From Platynereis dumerilii (lineage: Eukaryota; Annelida; Polychaeta; Phyllodocida; Nereididae): 64,000 nucleotides of DNA. Under the pieces are notes generated by a model. That model had not been told where the DNA came from. It saw only the letters and a program-made list of their open reading frames with translations, and ran no database searches. Positions 23,300-35,658 of this stretch are shown here, piece after piece; position 1 is the stretch's first letter, and each line of letters begins with the position of its first letter. Both the position numbers and the translations under genes were made by a program. The stretch covers positions 54,923,514-54,987,513 of the forward strand of contig JAPTHN010000005.1 of assembly GCA_026936325.1 (NCBI GenBank), in the 5' to 3' direction.

Positions 23300-23530
23300 T
23301 TATACCATTCAACACCTCTGTCAGCCAATCACTAGCCAGCATTTCAGGGAAATAATTCCCATATTCTTTGTTGTCTCGTTATCCTCTCATGTTTGACTGT
23401 TTGAGTGTTTGTCTCATGGTATAAGCCAGTTATTCACCAGGGGATCAGGAATATGTGTTTATCACGCCTCGGGCTAAAGCCCTCGGGTGATTAATCACAA
23501 ATTCCCTCTCCTGTGGTGAATAACCTATAC
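23300..23530. mobile_element. MITE-like insert with internal foldback, 231 bp
   Basis: Unit B reads GCTACCGCAATGAATAC at 38,010, while A has 231 bp between the GCAAT and GAATAC. The ends share an imperfect inverted repeat (TTATACCATTCAACACC against GGTGAATAACCTATAC). The right half is a strong foldback: GTTATTCACCAGGGGATC pairs with the CTGTGGTGAATAAC end, around CCTCGGGCTAAAGCCCTCGG. No coding capacity. Family not recognised. Confidence 0.8.
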
Positions 23531-25433
23531 GAATACTGTAAAGGGCCATTTAACAAAGAAAAATGTTGTTTTTATGGCATGCAGTGTTGTTTTAATGGTA
23601 ACTGCCAGCAACTGAGTTTACAGTGTATATTAGTCGCACTTGCTTTTAGCATGAATATATCAATGACTTTTCATACAGAAGGATTCTGAACAATTTTCCT
23701 TATTTTAATAGATAATTCAAAGTGGTTTACTTTTAAAGTGAGCTGGAAAGTTAGGGCATTGAGGGATGCGATTTTAAGGGTATGAAAGGAAGAGCATCTT
23801 CTTTATTTATTAATGCACTTGTCATCTGCACATATATGAAGCAATTTTGGCAGCCCTATAAATATACAGGTGTTTTATCACTTCAAAAGAAACACCATAT
23901 ACGCAGAATATGTTCAATCAGATGCAGCTTAGGCCTCCAACGGTGCAAAATGATGAAGAGAGGGAAGGTCACGAAGAAAACTGCAGATATTTTTTACTTG
24001 TATCGGAACAAAAGGGATCTCGCCCAGATGTCAGTCTTAATCGAGTCATCACAGCTGCTATTTGCATTATTACCTTACATATCATCCATAAAACTGCTAT
24101 GAATTCTGCTAAGGTGCTAGAGATATGACCTAAAATAAAAGTCCATATTGGACCAAAACTGAAAGGGACCAACATTGTTTTCTGTGTTTTAAAAGCTGAG
24201 ACTTCCAATCCCAGGTTGGAAGGCTATAATATGTTTATGGTTTAAATAAAGGCACCTTATGCTTTATATATATAATTCCACTTAGTTCCAAGAAACTACA
24301 AAGGTCCAACATAGAAGAACATGTGTCATGTTAGTCACAAAATGAGTTAAGTGTTATGTGACTGATGTAATGGTAGAAAGCTTTCTAGCATATTGGCTAT
24401 AACCTTGCCTTCATAAGAGTCCAGACATCTCATATAGGCATAGTGCTATGGAATGTGGTATGTATGGTACGAGACTGTGGTCAGAGAATGGGAAAGTCGA
24501 TTATTCCCTTGGTCTTACACAATCCAAATAAAACTTCATGTCATATTTTTGTCTTTTCTGTAAGCACTTGAGTTTCGTTTACTGTAACAGTTTATTATGC
24601 ACGATAACACACATGTATAATGAAGTAAATGCCATGTAAATTATGCAAATGAATAGCCAACATATTTTATCTTTTAGAGATATGACGCAGTTTCTTAAAT
24701 TTCTCTGAAAACCTTTTAACAGATCATGGCTTTACTGGCTAACAGAAATCGAATTGTGGATAAGGCCTACAATAAGTACTTTTATTTGAGGATAATCAAC
24801 TTGGGAGCTCAATCAAATAACAATATCATTGTATGCAAGTGAAGATCAATTCAACAGATATAGAATACATTATTAAATCTCTTTTATATAATACATGCCA
24901 TCATAAAAATTCTAAACACATTTTTTCATGGTTATAACCACATTTTCCATAACATTTTGATATCACTTTGAGACTTTTAATTGGCTCTAATTACTTTCTT
25001 AGTGGGTTTTCATTATAAATGAGGTGATGCGTGTCAGTTCATTGTACTTTAATTAAAGTCTGCAAGCTATTAATTGGAACTGATAACAATCTCCCTAAAT
25101 TTTTTAAGAAAATTTTCTGGATTGAAATATCAAAGACTGCCTTTCTCTAAAGTTAAATTTAAAATGAGCTACTCCATGACTTTGCTGTGAGGCTGAAATC
25201 TAATTTGATAGGATGGTAGCAGCACTCCAGATTGGTTCAATTCCAGTGGGTTCTATTTTGAACATATTTAATGATACCTACACTCTCTGTTATATGTTAT
25301 ATCTCCTGGGGATTTTGCAGTAAAGAGTAGAATTTAACCTTAAAGTTTAGGAAAATATTTTCAGAATGTCAGGAGACAAATGCCAGTGCCTGTGTGTATA
25401 TAAGTTAGGTAGTGGACATTTTGACAGACTATT

Positions 25434-25499
25434 CATCTATCTATCCATCTATCTATCTATCTATCTATCTATCTATTTATCTATCTATCTCTGTCTATT
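25434..25499 (+). repeat. (TATC)n microsatellite, unit B
   Basis: About 66 bp of CTAT repeats at the position equivalent to 11,521 in A. Confidence 0.95.
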
Positions 25500-25593
25500 G
25501 GTCCGTTTTGTCCTTTTGCATAGGCTGATAAAATTGTTGCTGTTATGTTATTAAAGATCTCACATAAGTGTGCCATGTCTCATGTGAATATAT

Positions 25594-27231
25594 GGCCAGG
25601 TGCAAATTTTTGTGTATTTTAGGTGAAGCCAGCATTGTATCTGCTACAAAACCATACAAAATACATATGTTCCCTTCCACAGTACTTTATTATGTTTAAA
25701 ACTATTTTGTCAGTAAACATTTCAAATTTCAGGGCAATCAGAGTATTGTTTCCAGAAATCTGAGGTCTTGAACATCCAGAAAATGGCAATTTTTTGGCAT
25801 TTTAGCGTGACATGCATATTTTGAGCAATGTTTTACCCTTCATTTGCAAAATAATTTCAACAATTTGTCAATGGAAAGTATTCTGAATTGTGGCCATGGG
25901 AGTTCTGGTTCTGAGACTATCAATTAGAATCTGATACTCTGAGTATTTGTCAAATAGTGTCGTTGAGACTCTGAAGTGGCAAATGAAGCCAGAAATTGAA
26001 ATTTTAGCAATTTCTGTTAAACAAGTCTGTGTACCGATTAGCTCTTGGTATTCTATGTAGTATTAGCTCTCCCAGCTTAGTTTGAGGACCCCTCTATTGC
26101 ATATTATACCTTATTTCCATATATAAATGTCATAGCTACTTGTTTGCATTATTTTTTCTTGCTTTGTAAAAGTTGTCCCGACCCTAACACAAACTTTGTA
26201 GTCTCTCTCAGTCAAACACAGGCTGGCTACATGGACCTTTTCACTTCAACATTTTTCCTCTACAGTGGCTCAATTGTTTAACACTAAAAAGGATGCATCT
26301 GCCTGTCTGGATTTTTAGCATATGATGAAAACTATTGCATGTCCCGACCCTAACACCTCTGTCCCGACCCTAACACCTTTAAATAAACCAAGTTTAACTT
26401 CAGTTTAGACCCAGTTTAAAAGCCGAATTTTCATGTCTGACAAAACTTGGCTAGACTGGGTTTATTGAGACCGAATTTAAACTCAGTTTCGACGCAGAAT
26501 CATGAAACAAGACTATAAATATAGATTAATATTAATGTACTTTAAGATTATCAAACAACCTTTTTTTATGAATGTAAAAGCTATTAAAAGTTAAAAACTG
26601 AGTAAGGAATAATGTTAGATCAGTAAAGTGACTTAACCATGGCCACTGGTGGCAATTCATGCATTTTTTTGTGATTGTCAGCTGGTGTCCCGACCCTGAT
26701 GCCTCCAACAAAAATTTTCAGTGCCATATCAGCATGTTATATCTCCAATGCTAATAACTATATCTATTAGAAATTTAAATTGCAAACTAGGCTTTGTATG
26801 CAGAGCAAAATTTTGTCATCTTTATCAATTTTTAAATATGTAAATCTTTGTTTGGGAAATATTCAATTCCATCTTGTGTTAAAATTATCTAATTTTTGTA
26901 AAACAGCAGTTTTGAATATTGGAACAATTTAAACAGCTCTGTGTCCCACTGAAATATGCATGCATATCATTCATGGCCTAACAGGTTCAGAAAGTGATGA
27001 GATATGACCAACACAATAGTTATAAAAGATCTAAATCACTCCAAAATTGTATGCTTTGTTGTTGCTTCTTCAATTGAACAAATCACGATAGCTATGTAGG
27101 AAATCATTACTTAAGTCTGCTTTTTTGCATACTTATTGCCCCATATGCGTACTTTAAATTGCAGCAAAATTCCAAGCAAAAATAACACCTTTAATTTCAC
27201 CATCTTGTCACGCTCTTATTTGCACCAGGCC
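25594..27231. mobile_element. TIR element of 1,638 bp, unit B only
   Basis: GGCCAGGTGCAAAT at the left is inverted at the right as ATTTGCACCAGGCC (one mismatch). ATAT lies on each side, so the target is TA or ATAT. A and C lack this block: there the flanking landmarks are 60-100 bp apart. The interior has no transposase frame but carries TCCCGACCCTAACAC at 26,176, 26,342 and 26,362, with a variant at 26,688. A further 440 bp to the right (27,232-27,675) is also B-only and holds a tandem GAGCACTGTGGCAGTT pair near 27,605. Confidence 0.72.
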
Positions 27232-28102
27232 ATATGCAAAGATGATGTCAGTATCTCGACTGACATCACTATCTGGGCACTCCCTGTGAGCATTTGAGAC
27301 CACAGTTAAAGTACTGATTCCATCTGATAACAAATTAGGCTTACTGGCTAAGTGTGAATTACAACTGATTGATATGTTTTCATATGTTACAATTATTGTG
27401 CATGATGGTTTATTCAGTGGGAGCATGTTTGCAGGGATTAGAAACTTTTGGGTGTTTTCAAAACATCAAGCAGAATGATCAGGGCTCACCAACATTTCAG
27501 CAGTTTCTTGTAGATTTACATGTATAATGATCTGATCAGGGAAAGTCGCAGGTAACAGAGCTGAAACTGTGAATATACCACCATGACAGCAATTGGCATC
27601 ACATGAGCACTGTGGCAGTTGAGCACTGTGGCAGTTGAAAAGAACATGGCATACTAATATGAGATCTGTAATAACACCTAAAGAGTTATGACTGATCTGC
27701 CTGGCTTGACTTTGTTACAGAACGTGCATTTATGCTCACATGGATAATCATGAGGCTGACGCGATGGTGTCATGCTCTCTATAAATTGAAAGTGTCAAGT
27801 CACTGATATTCATCGGAATTTTGCACATGAGCTGAAACTGCCTAAATGACAGTCAATCGTGTGCAACAATAAATATATGTTATAAAGCCACTAATGCCTT
27901 GTAACAGCACAGGTTGACATGCCCTATAGTTAAAAGTCCTGCGTTGTCTAAATGATCTTATTTGATATTTTCCTATATATTGTAAAGAAAACTTGAATGG
28001 TTGGTTGCCAAGTTAGTCAATTTCTAAAAAATTTGATTGTTGGCTTTGGTTTATTACAAACAAATTTCAAACAGCAACTGTAATGAAAATAGAACATAAC
28101 AG

Positions 28103-28315
28103 AGTTGCAGCTCTCACCTGTGATTTACTAATCTCAAGTTCTTGCTCTCATCCCTGGTAATAGGCAGCGACTGCCATACCGATGTCCATATGTACCTGAA
28201 TAAACACCAGTTTTTTTTTTTGAATTTTCAGTAAGCTGCTTAGTTGCTGCTAAGGGAACCACTTATAACTCTTCCATAAATCGCTAACATGGTTTGTGAT
28301 GCTGGAACTTTCCTG
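28103..28315 (+). repeat. Conserved island, first copy in unit B
   Basis: Paralogue of 12,073-12,300, with CTAAGGGAACCACTTATAAC and CCATAAATCGCTAACATGG retained. The second copy in this unit is at 29,490-29,695. Confidence 0.8.
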
Positions 28316-29292
28316 CTTAGCCTTCTTATTATTGTGAAGGAGCCACACTTTCATGTTCCAAAATATCCTTACTGTAGATACTATTTCGAAATAATGGCGT
28401 TACGTTATGCTTGGAAACATGTTCTTTCTGCAGCGGTGCACTTCAAAAGCTACCGTGAAAGAAACTATTAAGCAGGCTTAACAAACATATCAAGTGTTAC
28501 ATATCTTATTATATAACTCCTACAAAGTGAACAAGAATTTACTACAACATTTAAGAAAATAATATTAAGTGTACCCCTTGCTGATCTCTTCCAACAAAAG
28601 TTCATAGATCCTAGCCGGCATATAACTCTCAAGAAAGAGAAAAAAAAGTAATTTTGATGGGGTTATTTTAACAGTTGTTACAAAATAGTGTTTTCAAATA
28701 CTTTTGACTATTTTTACTACAAATTGATTTTAACCTATTTAAATGGGTGTCATCCTTGGCCTGATGTAATTTCTATTGTTGCAGTTCACAAGAAAAGAAA
28801 TATATGAGTTCTTGAATAGAATAGACACCAGCACAGATTAGCCTTGAATATGGCCTGATGGAACAAGCGCATCTCACGAATAGTAAATGCATCCTTTGAA
28901 ACGGTGTAAAACTATCCCAATGCATGGAGAGAAGGCCCTAAGAAGATTTTGGTACTATTCTTCTGAGGCAATTAAGGAAATGTTGGCAATCGTGAGGAGG
29001 CTTGAAGGCTCACCAGCCTTGACTAAAAACAAAGTTTTCCCAGCGGAAATAAGAACATTTTAGACTCACAGCGGCACCATGCAGTTCTGGCACAAGCAAG
29101 GCCAGCTGTTCCAAATAGAGATGGTTTGCTCGCCTATGTTCAATGAGTTTGTGTAATGAAGTGCATGGTGCAGGCTTAATCAATTGATAGCCACCATAAT
29201 ATATTTTATTATGGTTTTGGTAACTATATGTAGCATTCAATGTAATTGACTGCCTTCTTATATACACTGTATTATAATTTGGAATAGCTTCC

Positions 29293-29405
29293 TAAATATT
29301 TTAAAGCAACTTGTCATGCAGGTTGCAACTTTATAATATATTTCTATTGTTATTTTAAAGCAGCTTCTCTGACAGGTTGCCACTTTATAAAATATTTCTA
29401 TTGTT
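29293..29405 (+). repeat. 56-bp tandem duplication, unit B
   Basis: Same pair as 13,511-13,622 in A. It therefore predates the A/B split, or C has lost one copy. Confidence 0.88.
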
Positions 29406-29844
29406 GTTGATTTGGCACTATGCAAATAATGTATAAAAAGCAACTATGATCATTGGTGCACATGACCGTTTTGTATGCCAAGAACAAAGTAACAGCTCAG
29501 ATCCGTGATCTCTAATCTCACAATTATCTGCTCTCACACTGCAAATAAGCAGCAACTATACTGATGTCCACATGTGCATGAATAAGCACCAGTTGCTTTC
29601 AGGAACTCTCAGTAAGCTTCTTAGTTGCTAAGGGAACCAGTTGTAAAGTTTCCATAAATTGCTATCATGGCCTGTGGTAATGGAACTTTGCTTGTATTGG
29701 TAAAGGGACACATACTTTCAGGTTCTAAAATGCCCTAGATATTTGGAAATATGCCGATAATTATGCTATACTTACTTTGTAATGCATTCTTTCTGCAGCA
29801 GTACACAGCTTTTTATGAAAGAAAAGCTTATTTTATGACATATA

Positions 29845-30331
29845 CAGTGCCGCCTGTAAGTAAGTGAAACGCATGACATTGTGCCATTGCATCAATGCTA
29901 AACATCCTCAGCCTAACTGGTTGTGGAGGCATGGATTCTCATCGGATGAAAGGGAAACAAAGTGGGTCATAAAGGCCGATGTGTGAGGCAAGTGGGATAA
30001 AAATAGCAGCTCATTTTCTTCGCTGTAGTCGGAGTTAGGTATGGGTCAAAGTCTTTGATAAGTAAGTGAACCACCCTTCCCTATGTTTTAACATTGGGCC
30101 TGCGTTTCACTTACTTATCAAAGACTTTGACCCATACCTAACTCCGACTACAGCAAAGAAAATGGGCTGCTATTTTTATCCCACATGCCTCACACATCGG
30201 CCTTTATGACCCAAAATGTTTTCCTCTCATCGGATGAGAATTCGTCCTTCCAGAAGCATTTTTGTTAAGGATGTTTAACATTGATGCAATGGCACAATAT
30301 CATGCGTTTCACTTACTTACAGGCGGCACTG
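29845..30331. mobile_element. Palindromic TA-target MITE, 487 bp (copy 2)
   Basis: Same family and exact length as 4,422-4,908, with TA at 29,843-29,844 and 30,332-30,333. The centre is the reverse complement of copy 1, so it is inserted the other way round. Unit C at about 43,170-43,195 shows the empty site (TTATGACATATAAAGCATG), which restores one TA. The insertion therefore happened after B and C separated. Arms differ from copy 1 by scattered substitutions, most clearly in the left arm near 29,905-29,960. Confidence 0.94.
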
Positions 30332-30760
30332 TAAAGCATGTCATCAAATTCAACCATAAATTATGAATTAGTTGTATAGATTCAAAGCATGAGAAGATGT
30401 ATATCTTTTCATATATCTATCTTTCTGCCCCTCAGCATACCAATCTGTCTGTCTATACCATCATCCTAAATACTGTACGACATATAATTATGATCTAGTT
30501 CATACTAACTCACTTTTTATTTTTTATTACTCATAATACTGGCTGTGGTTACCAAGATGTATACAAGTTCATTTATATTTGCCATGTGAGCATTTAGATG
30601 TACAAATCAATACCACATAGACTGATTGCAGTGTTAAACTAGAATATTAGGTGACATTTGGAGAACTAAAGTACAGTTTAAACTTACTACGTATTTACTA
30701 TTCATGAGATTGGCAATTTATAAATAGCTCTCATGAAAAATATGCATGTCAACTCTATAT

Positions 30761-31763
30761 TAGGGTGCATAATCTGCCCCTATATCTTCAAAACATCATG
30801 CACTTTTGCATGATTGTTCCATTGTATCAAAAAAGAAGCCCTGCAAAATTTAAAAAAAAAAATTCTAATGGCAAAGGGTGGCACAACAGCCTTGAAATTT
30901 TTAGTATTAGGTCATATTTTAGCGATTCGCCATTATAAATAATATCGTCAAATTTAACTGAAATGATTTTTCAATGGCACAGTTTAATTCCTTAAAAAGA
31001 GAGCTGACATCAATGGTTTCCATTGATAGAAATCGAAATTGAGCGGAGATATTTTCTTTTTTATTGCGTAAAATGCGATAAATAAAAAAAAAAGATGTTA
31101 ATATGACTTTGGGAATTCAAAAAAGACTACAAAGTGGGAATATGGTCTGCTACATCATCTTATAAAACCTTGATTGCAGTAGAATGTAGTCTGAAGAAAA
31201 AGAGAGGCAGAACGGTGTCTCAATGAACTGTTGTGTTTCTCATATTTTCATGCAATTCATGAACATTTGCACATTTAATTTGATGAATAACTATCTAGAA
31301 AAGGTGTAACATTTCCTATTTTCTTCAGCAAAGTGTTCCTTATGTTTTATTCTAATGATTACGTGAAATTTAGGCAGAAGTTGAGCTTTTAAGTTGATTT
31401 TTCCAAACATTTTGTCATAATAGTCCGAAACTTTCGGCTTTCCAAAAAAGTTGGGCATGAAAATTTTCAGAAATATAGCTTTCTACTATTCAAATTAAAG
31501 ACAATTTTCTTCTGAGAATAATGGTATATGAATTGAAATCATACAGCCAACCATAAGCTAGATATTTCTAACCGCGACTTTTCAAAGCATCATTTTTTGA
31601 CAATTCTGGACTCAACTTTGACACAAAAGTGCCACCCTAAAGCCACACCGGATCTTATTGAAATTTTGCAGAATGTGTTTCTATGGGCAAAGGTACAATA
31701 TGGCAAAAGTGCAAATGAATATTTCAAATTTTTTCATTTTTAGGGGGCAGACGAGGCACCTTA
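30761..31763. mobile_element. hAT-like element, 1,003 bp, non-autonomous
   Basis: An exact 8-bp duplication CTCTATAT lies at 30,753-30,760 and 31,764-31,771. The ends TAGGGTGCATAATCTGCCCC and, reversed, TAAGGTGCCTCGTCTGCCCC form an imperfect 20-bp inverted repeat. Unit A (14,460) has the empty site CAACTCTATATGGATG. The 8-bp target fits hAT. The interior is AT-rich with no transposase domain. A 62-codon frame at its right end runs into host sequence and is a by-product. Confidence 0.9.
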
Positions 31764-32150
31764 CTCTATATGGATGTGAAAAAGATAGTAGAACTGATTT
31801 AGATTTTCCAGATACTCGCCAATTATCAGCCTTGGAAATTCACTGACTCATTGTGCCCTGCAATCCATTTTTTGACCCTACCCCTAATCTGGTTTGACTT
31901 TGGAAATAAGACATGAATTTGTAGACCTTAATTAGTCGTTGTGAAGAAAGACTGTTGTATTGCTGCCCTGAGCTATAATATTGTGCCTGCATTGGTGTAT
32001 ACCATACAAGGCACAAAATCATAAATAATCATATCTAAGTCTTAACTGGAATGAAACCAAGGACTAATGACAATGACTGGCATTAAGTAGTAGCAGTCAG
32101 TAGGCAGGAAAACTTCTGTGCTATCCTTCAACTCTTGCAATCGTCCATCT

Positions 32151-34105
32151 GAAATTATTATAAGTATGTTTGACAAGGCAAAAGCTCGAGTTCACCAAAG
32201 TGGAAATACTAGCGACACAATTGACGGTCAATGTGGGGTCTTGCAAAGGGGAATTCTTAGTCCAAAGTTATTTAATGAATTTATGTCTGACCTTCCCCAG
32301 TATCTTGACAAATCAGATGGGATAAAATTGAACATTTCACTTTAACACACATACTGTATGCTGACGATATTGTACTTATTTCTGATTCTCCAAAGTGCCT
32401 GCAGAACAGTATAAATTCAGTGCACAATTTCTGTAAAAAATGGCATCTTATAGTAAATGTTAGTAATACAAAGGTGATGCAAATTGGTACCAAAGCAACT
32501 GACTCCTTCTTTTGCAATGGTGAGGAACTAGAAAAGGTTGACAGTTTCAAATATCTGGGTCATATGCTTACTAACAAACGTAAAGTGCACAGCAAGATGA
32601 CCGAAAAAACCTGTCAGTGCAAGCTAACAAGGCACTTTTTGCCTTGCAAAGTGATTCAAAGCAAGTCCTCGGGCATATTGACCCAATTATATCTCCGCGA
32701 ATGTTTGATTCTTATGTTCTACCAGTCCTTGAGCACAGCAGTGAAATATGGGGGTAGTGAAAAACCTGCATCTGAATTAGAAGCTGTGCAACTTGGCTAT
32801 CTAAAACGTATGTTAGGCGTAAGAAAACAAACACCATCTCTGGCTGTTTATGGTGAAAGTGGTAGATTTCCATTGCATGTTAGACAGAAAGTTAGGATGA
32901 TCAATTATTGGATGAGATTAGAAGATAAACCAGATGGCAGCCTGTTAAGGAGATGTTTACAAATTCAGAAAGATGCTCATATGAATAGAGCTAATGAATC
33001 TAATTGGTTCAGTAAAGTAAAAAACATTCTAAGCACCTGTAATATTGAATATGAAACCAGTAACAATACAAACTTAACAATCAACAGTATTTGTAGAAAG
33101 GTGAAATTAAAACTTTACGAATTAGAACAGGAACAATTATTCGTATCAATAAATGATAGTACACAACAACCAAAACTTAGGACCTATAAACTTTTTAAGA
33201 CTGACTGTAGATTAGAGCCATATCTCACGCTGCGACAAAACCGCAAGATGTTAACTAAGATTGCCAGATTCCGGACTAGTTCTCATAGTTTATGAATTGA
33301 AACAGGTCGACATCAAAAACCAGTGACTCCTGTAGAAAATAGAACATGTGAAAAGTGTCCATTAAATATGGTGGAGGATGAAATCCATTGCCTTATAGTA
33401 TGCCCTGCTAATGAATCTTTCCGGGAAAATTTGTTCTCAACAGCTACTAAATTTATCAACAATTTTCTGTCTTTGAATGATACTGACAAATTTACATCAA
33501 TAATGAAAAGTAAGGAACCTGACCTACTAAATATACTAGGGAAATTTTTACTTCAGGCTGACGTCTAAAGCGACATATCTCCTACATCCACATGGTCAAA
33601 GAACAGAATCACGATAATTATGAAAACAATAATAATAAGCCTACACTTTACACTTTAATGAAATGAATTAATTTTAACATTTAATGAACTATTTAGAATT
33701 TTTTTTCTTTTTATTGTAACATTGTTAAAGCAACCGTGAATGTTATATGATGCCTGTCTTGTAAATAATGTCTGGAATATGAAATATCATGCATTGTTAA
33801 TTAAACTATATATTTGCTATTTTGTATGTCTGTTGCTCTGGTCTTAATCAATTGCAATTTTACTTTATTACTATTTGGGTGGCTGGAACCTAGTTTGTAT
33901 TTCTTTTAATGGTATGTTTGTTGCTCTTTTATCTGAAAGTTTTATTACTCATTCTTGAATTTTAGCTATTTATTGCATATATATAATTAATGTTTTGTAT
34001 ATAGTTTATATTGCATATATGATTAATATCGTTTGATTTTAAATATTTTATATTCCCATTACAAATGACATATGTATCAACTGTGATATTTGAAAATGTC
34101 AATAA
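32151..34105 (+). mobile_element. LINE 3' part, RTE/jockey-like, 5'-truncated
   Basis: Begins inside the RT domain: CGVLQRGILSPKLFNEFMSD (motif B), then after a frameshift near 32,325 the catalytic LYADDIVLISDSPKCLQ (motif C) and FKYLGHMLTNK. The long frame from 32,420 continues through LKRMLGVRKQTPS and LTKIARFRTSSHSL, a premature stop at 33,293-33,295, and then in the same frame IETGRHQKPVTPVENRTCEK with a CxxC...H...C end (CEKC, EDEIHCLIVCP), to a stop at 33,568. About 540 bp of AT-rich 3' UTR ends with AATAAAAG. Absent from A (15,030) and C (44,325). Clade assignment between RTE and jockey groups is uncertain. Confidence 0.9.
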
Positions 34106-34509
34106 AAGAGCAAAGGCTACAGACATCTGATAACAGTAACAGGTTTAAAATTTGGGTGGGGCTTCAGTGACTAGTTGGGCATGAGTTTCATGGCTCTTCA
34201 ATTATTGCAGGATGACTGATCACATGACATTGACATTGCACTCCCTAGAACTGCTCGATTTCCTATGTATGTGAACAAATTCAAGAGTGATGATAAATAT
34301 GCTTTCCACAAAACTTATTTCATATTTTTTTTCGAATTCATATTTTACAAAACTGCCTCAGCTCGAAACGTATTTTGGTATTTCATTTACCTGTTGTGAC
34401 TTAAACAGTTGTTTGCACCATACACCTTGCTTGCTTATTGTTATTTTTATGTGATATACATACTGTATATCTATTATGTTTTGTTAGCCTGCCGCCAAGC
34501 AGTTCCTGG

Positions 34510-34553
34510 TGTATTGTATTGTATTGTATTGTATTGTATTGTATTGTATTGTA
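34510..34553 (+). repeat. (TTGTA)n microsatellite, unit B
   Basis: Nine uninterrupted GTATT repeats; the longest clean tract of the three units. Confidence 0.95.
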
Positions 34554-35658
34554 TACACTATCACTGTAAAGGTTTACCTGGAACTGGTATGGAATGAGGG
34601 CCTCTTTTTATAGAGTTAATTTGTTGTCACTTTTGCGTCCTATTGGAGAATAAATAACTCCGTGTACAGTGCACTTTTTCTGATACTAAAAGGCTGCAAT
34701 ATTTCAAAATGCAAAGAAACGGCCCTGTTCTAATATAGTGCGGTATTTATTTGGTCAGCAACAAATAAGTTAAGTGTTATGTGACATATGTAATGGTAGG
34801 AAAGCTCTTTGGCATATTGGCTGTAACCTCACTATCATAAGAGTCCAGACATCTCACATAGTGCAATGGAATCTATGCTGAGAGCCAGTGACTCCAAAAG
34901 GGATATTTCCTTTTGTGCTATATCTAAATAAACTACTAATCCATTAATTTTGAGCATCAATCCATCTTCATTCTCATAAATCTGTTAATTGGTTTCTCAC
35001 TTCTAATGTTAACGAAGTTCCTAACAATCGTTCTTTCGTCTGCATTTTGTCATGTTATATATTTTCTTTTTATAATGTTTTCATTTCCCCAAAAGTGATT
35101 CTTTTTCTGTCTTCCTTTCCTGCTCTTTTATTCCTTGTTGTTGGTAATTTTCATGGTATGTTGATTTAATCTATAGTATAGGTAGACTAGCAGACATTCA
35201 AATAAAATATGATGTTTTCCATTAAGAGACTGTATAAAAATTGCATACTCTTACAGGAAGGAATATGTTCACATTTAGCAAAATATGTGCATGCATTATT
35301 AACTGCAGATCGACTTGTACTGTATTTTACTCAATACTTTTTAAAAGATATATTTGAAAAGGTCCAGCTAAAAAAACCAAAAATAATTATTGCATGTGAC
35401 TGGCTACTTATAGTTATACCATTCATCATTATTATATCTTAGTAATTATTCATATTCCCTGGTCTGAAAAAAATGCCAGCATGCATAGTATTGCATAGAG
35501 TATTTGACACACACGAAAGAAAACAGAAAAATATGCCTATCAAGAGTCAAGGAAATTTTATGTAACTTCATTCCATGATTCCTTGGAAATCAGTAATGCT
35601 AGTTCATTAATGTCACCTGCAAGCAAGAACTGGATGTATTTGCCAGTCTAAGTATAAT

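Larger units (their letters stand above)
8282..24240 (+). repeat. Tandem segmental unit A (about 16 kb)
   Basis: This is the first of three well-conserved direct units. The left landmark is AAAGGCACCTTATGATGTAT followed by CCACTTAGTTCCAAGAAACT, repeated at 24,250 (B) and 39,565 (C). Further landmarks in the same order are the GACGCAGTTTCTT block (10,320), (TATC)n (11,521), ACAGGTTGACATGCC (11,890), GGCCTGATGGAACAAGCGCA (12,822), CAAGCAAGGCCAGCTGTTCC (13,065), GACTGGCATTAAGTAGTAGC (14,957), (TTGTA)n (15,433), TTAGCTGTATCTTGTTG (16,825) and ATTAAGCCAAATTAAGTGC (22,565). Unit A is longer than B in part because it holds an extra diverged half-unit (18.85-22.57 kb). No frame is conserved between units. 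Confidence 0.9.

Noticed and set aside
26176-26376. Interstitial telomere repeat suggested by CCCTAA
   Set aside because: CCCTAA occurs only once within each 15-bp motif and the motifs are not contiguous.
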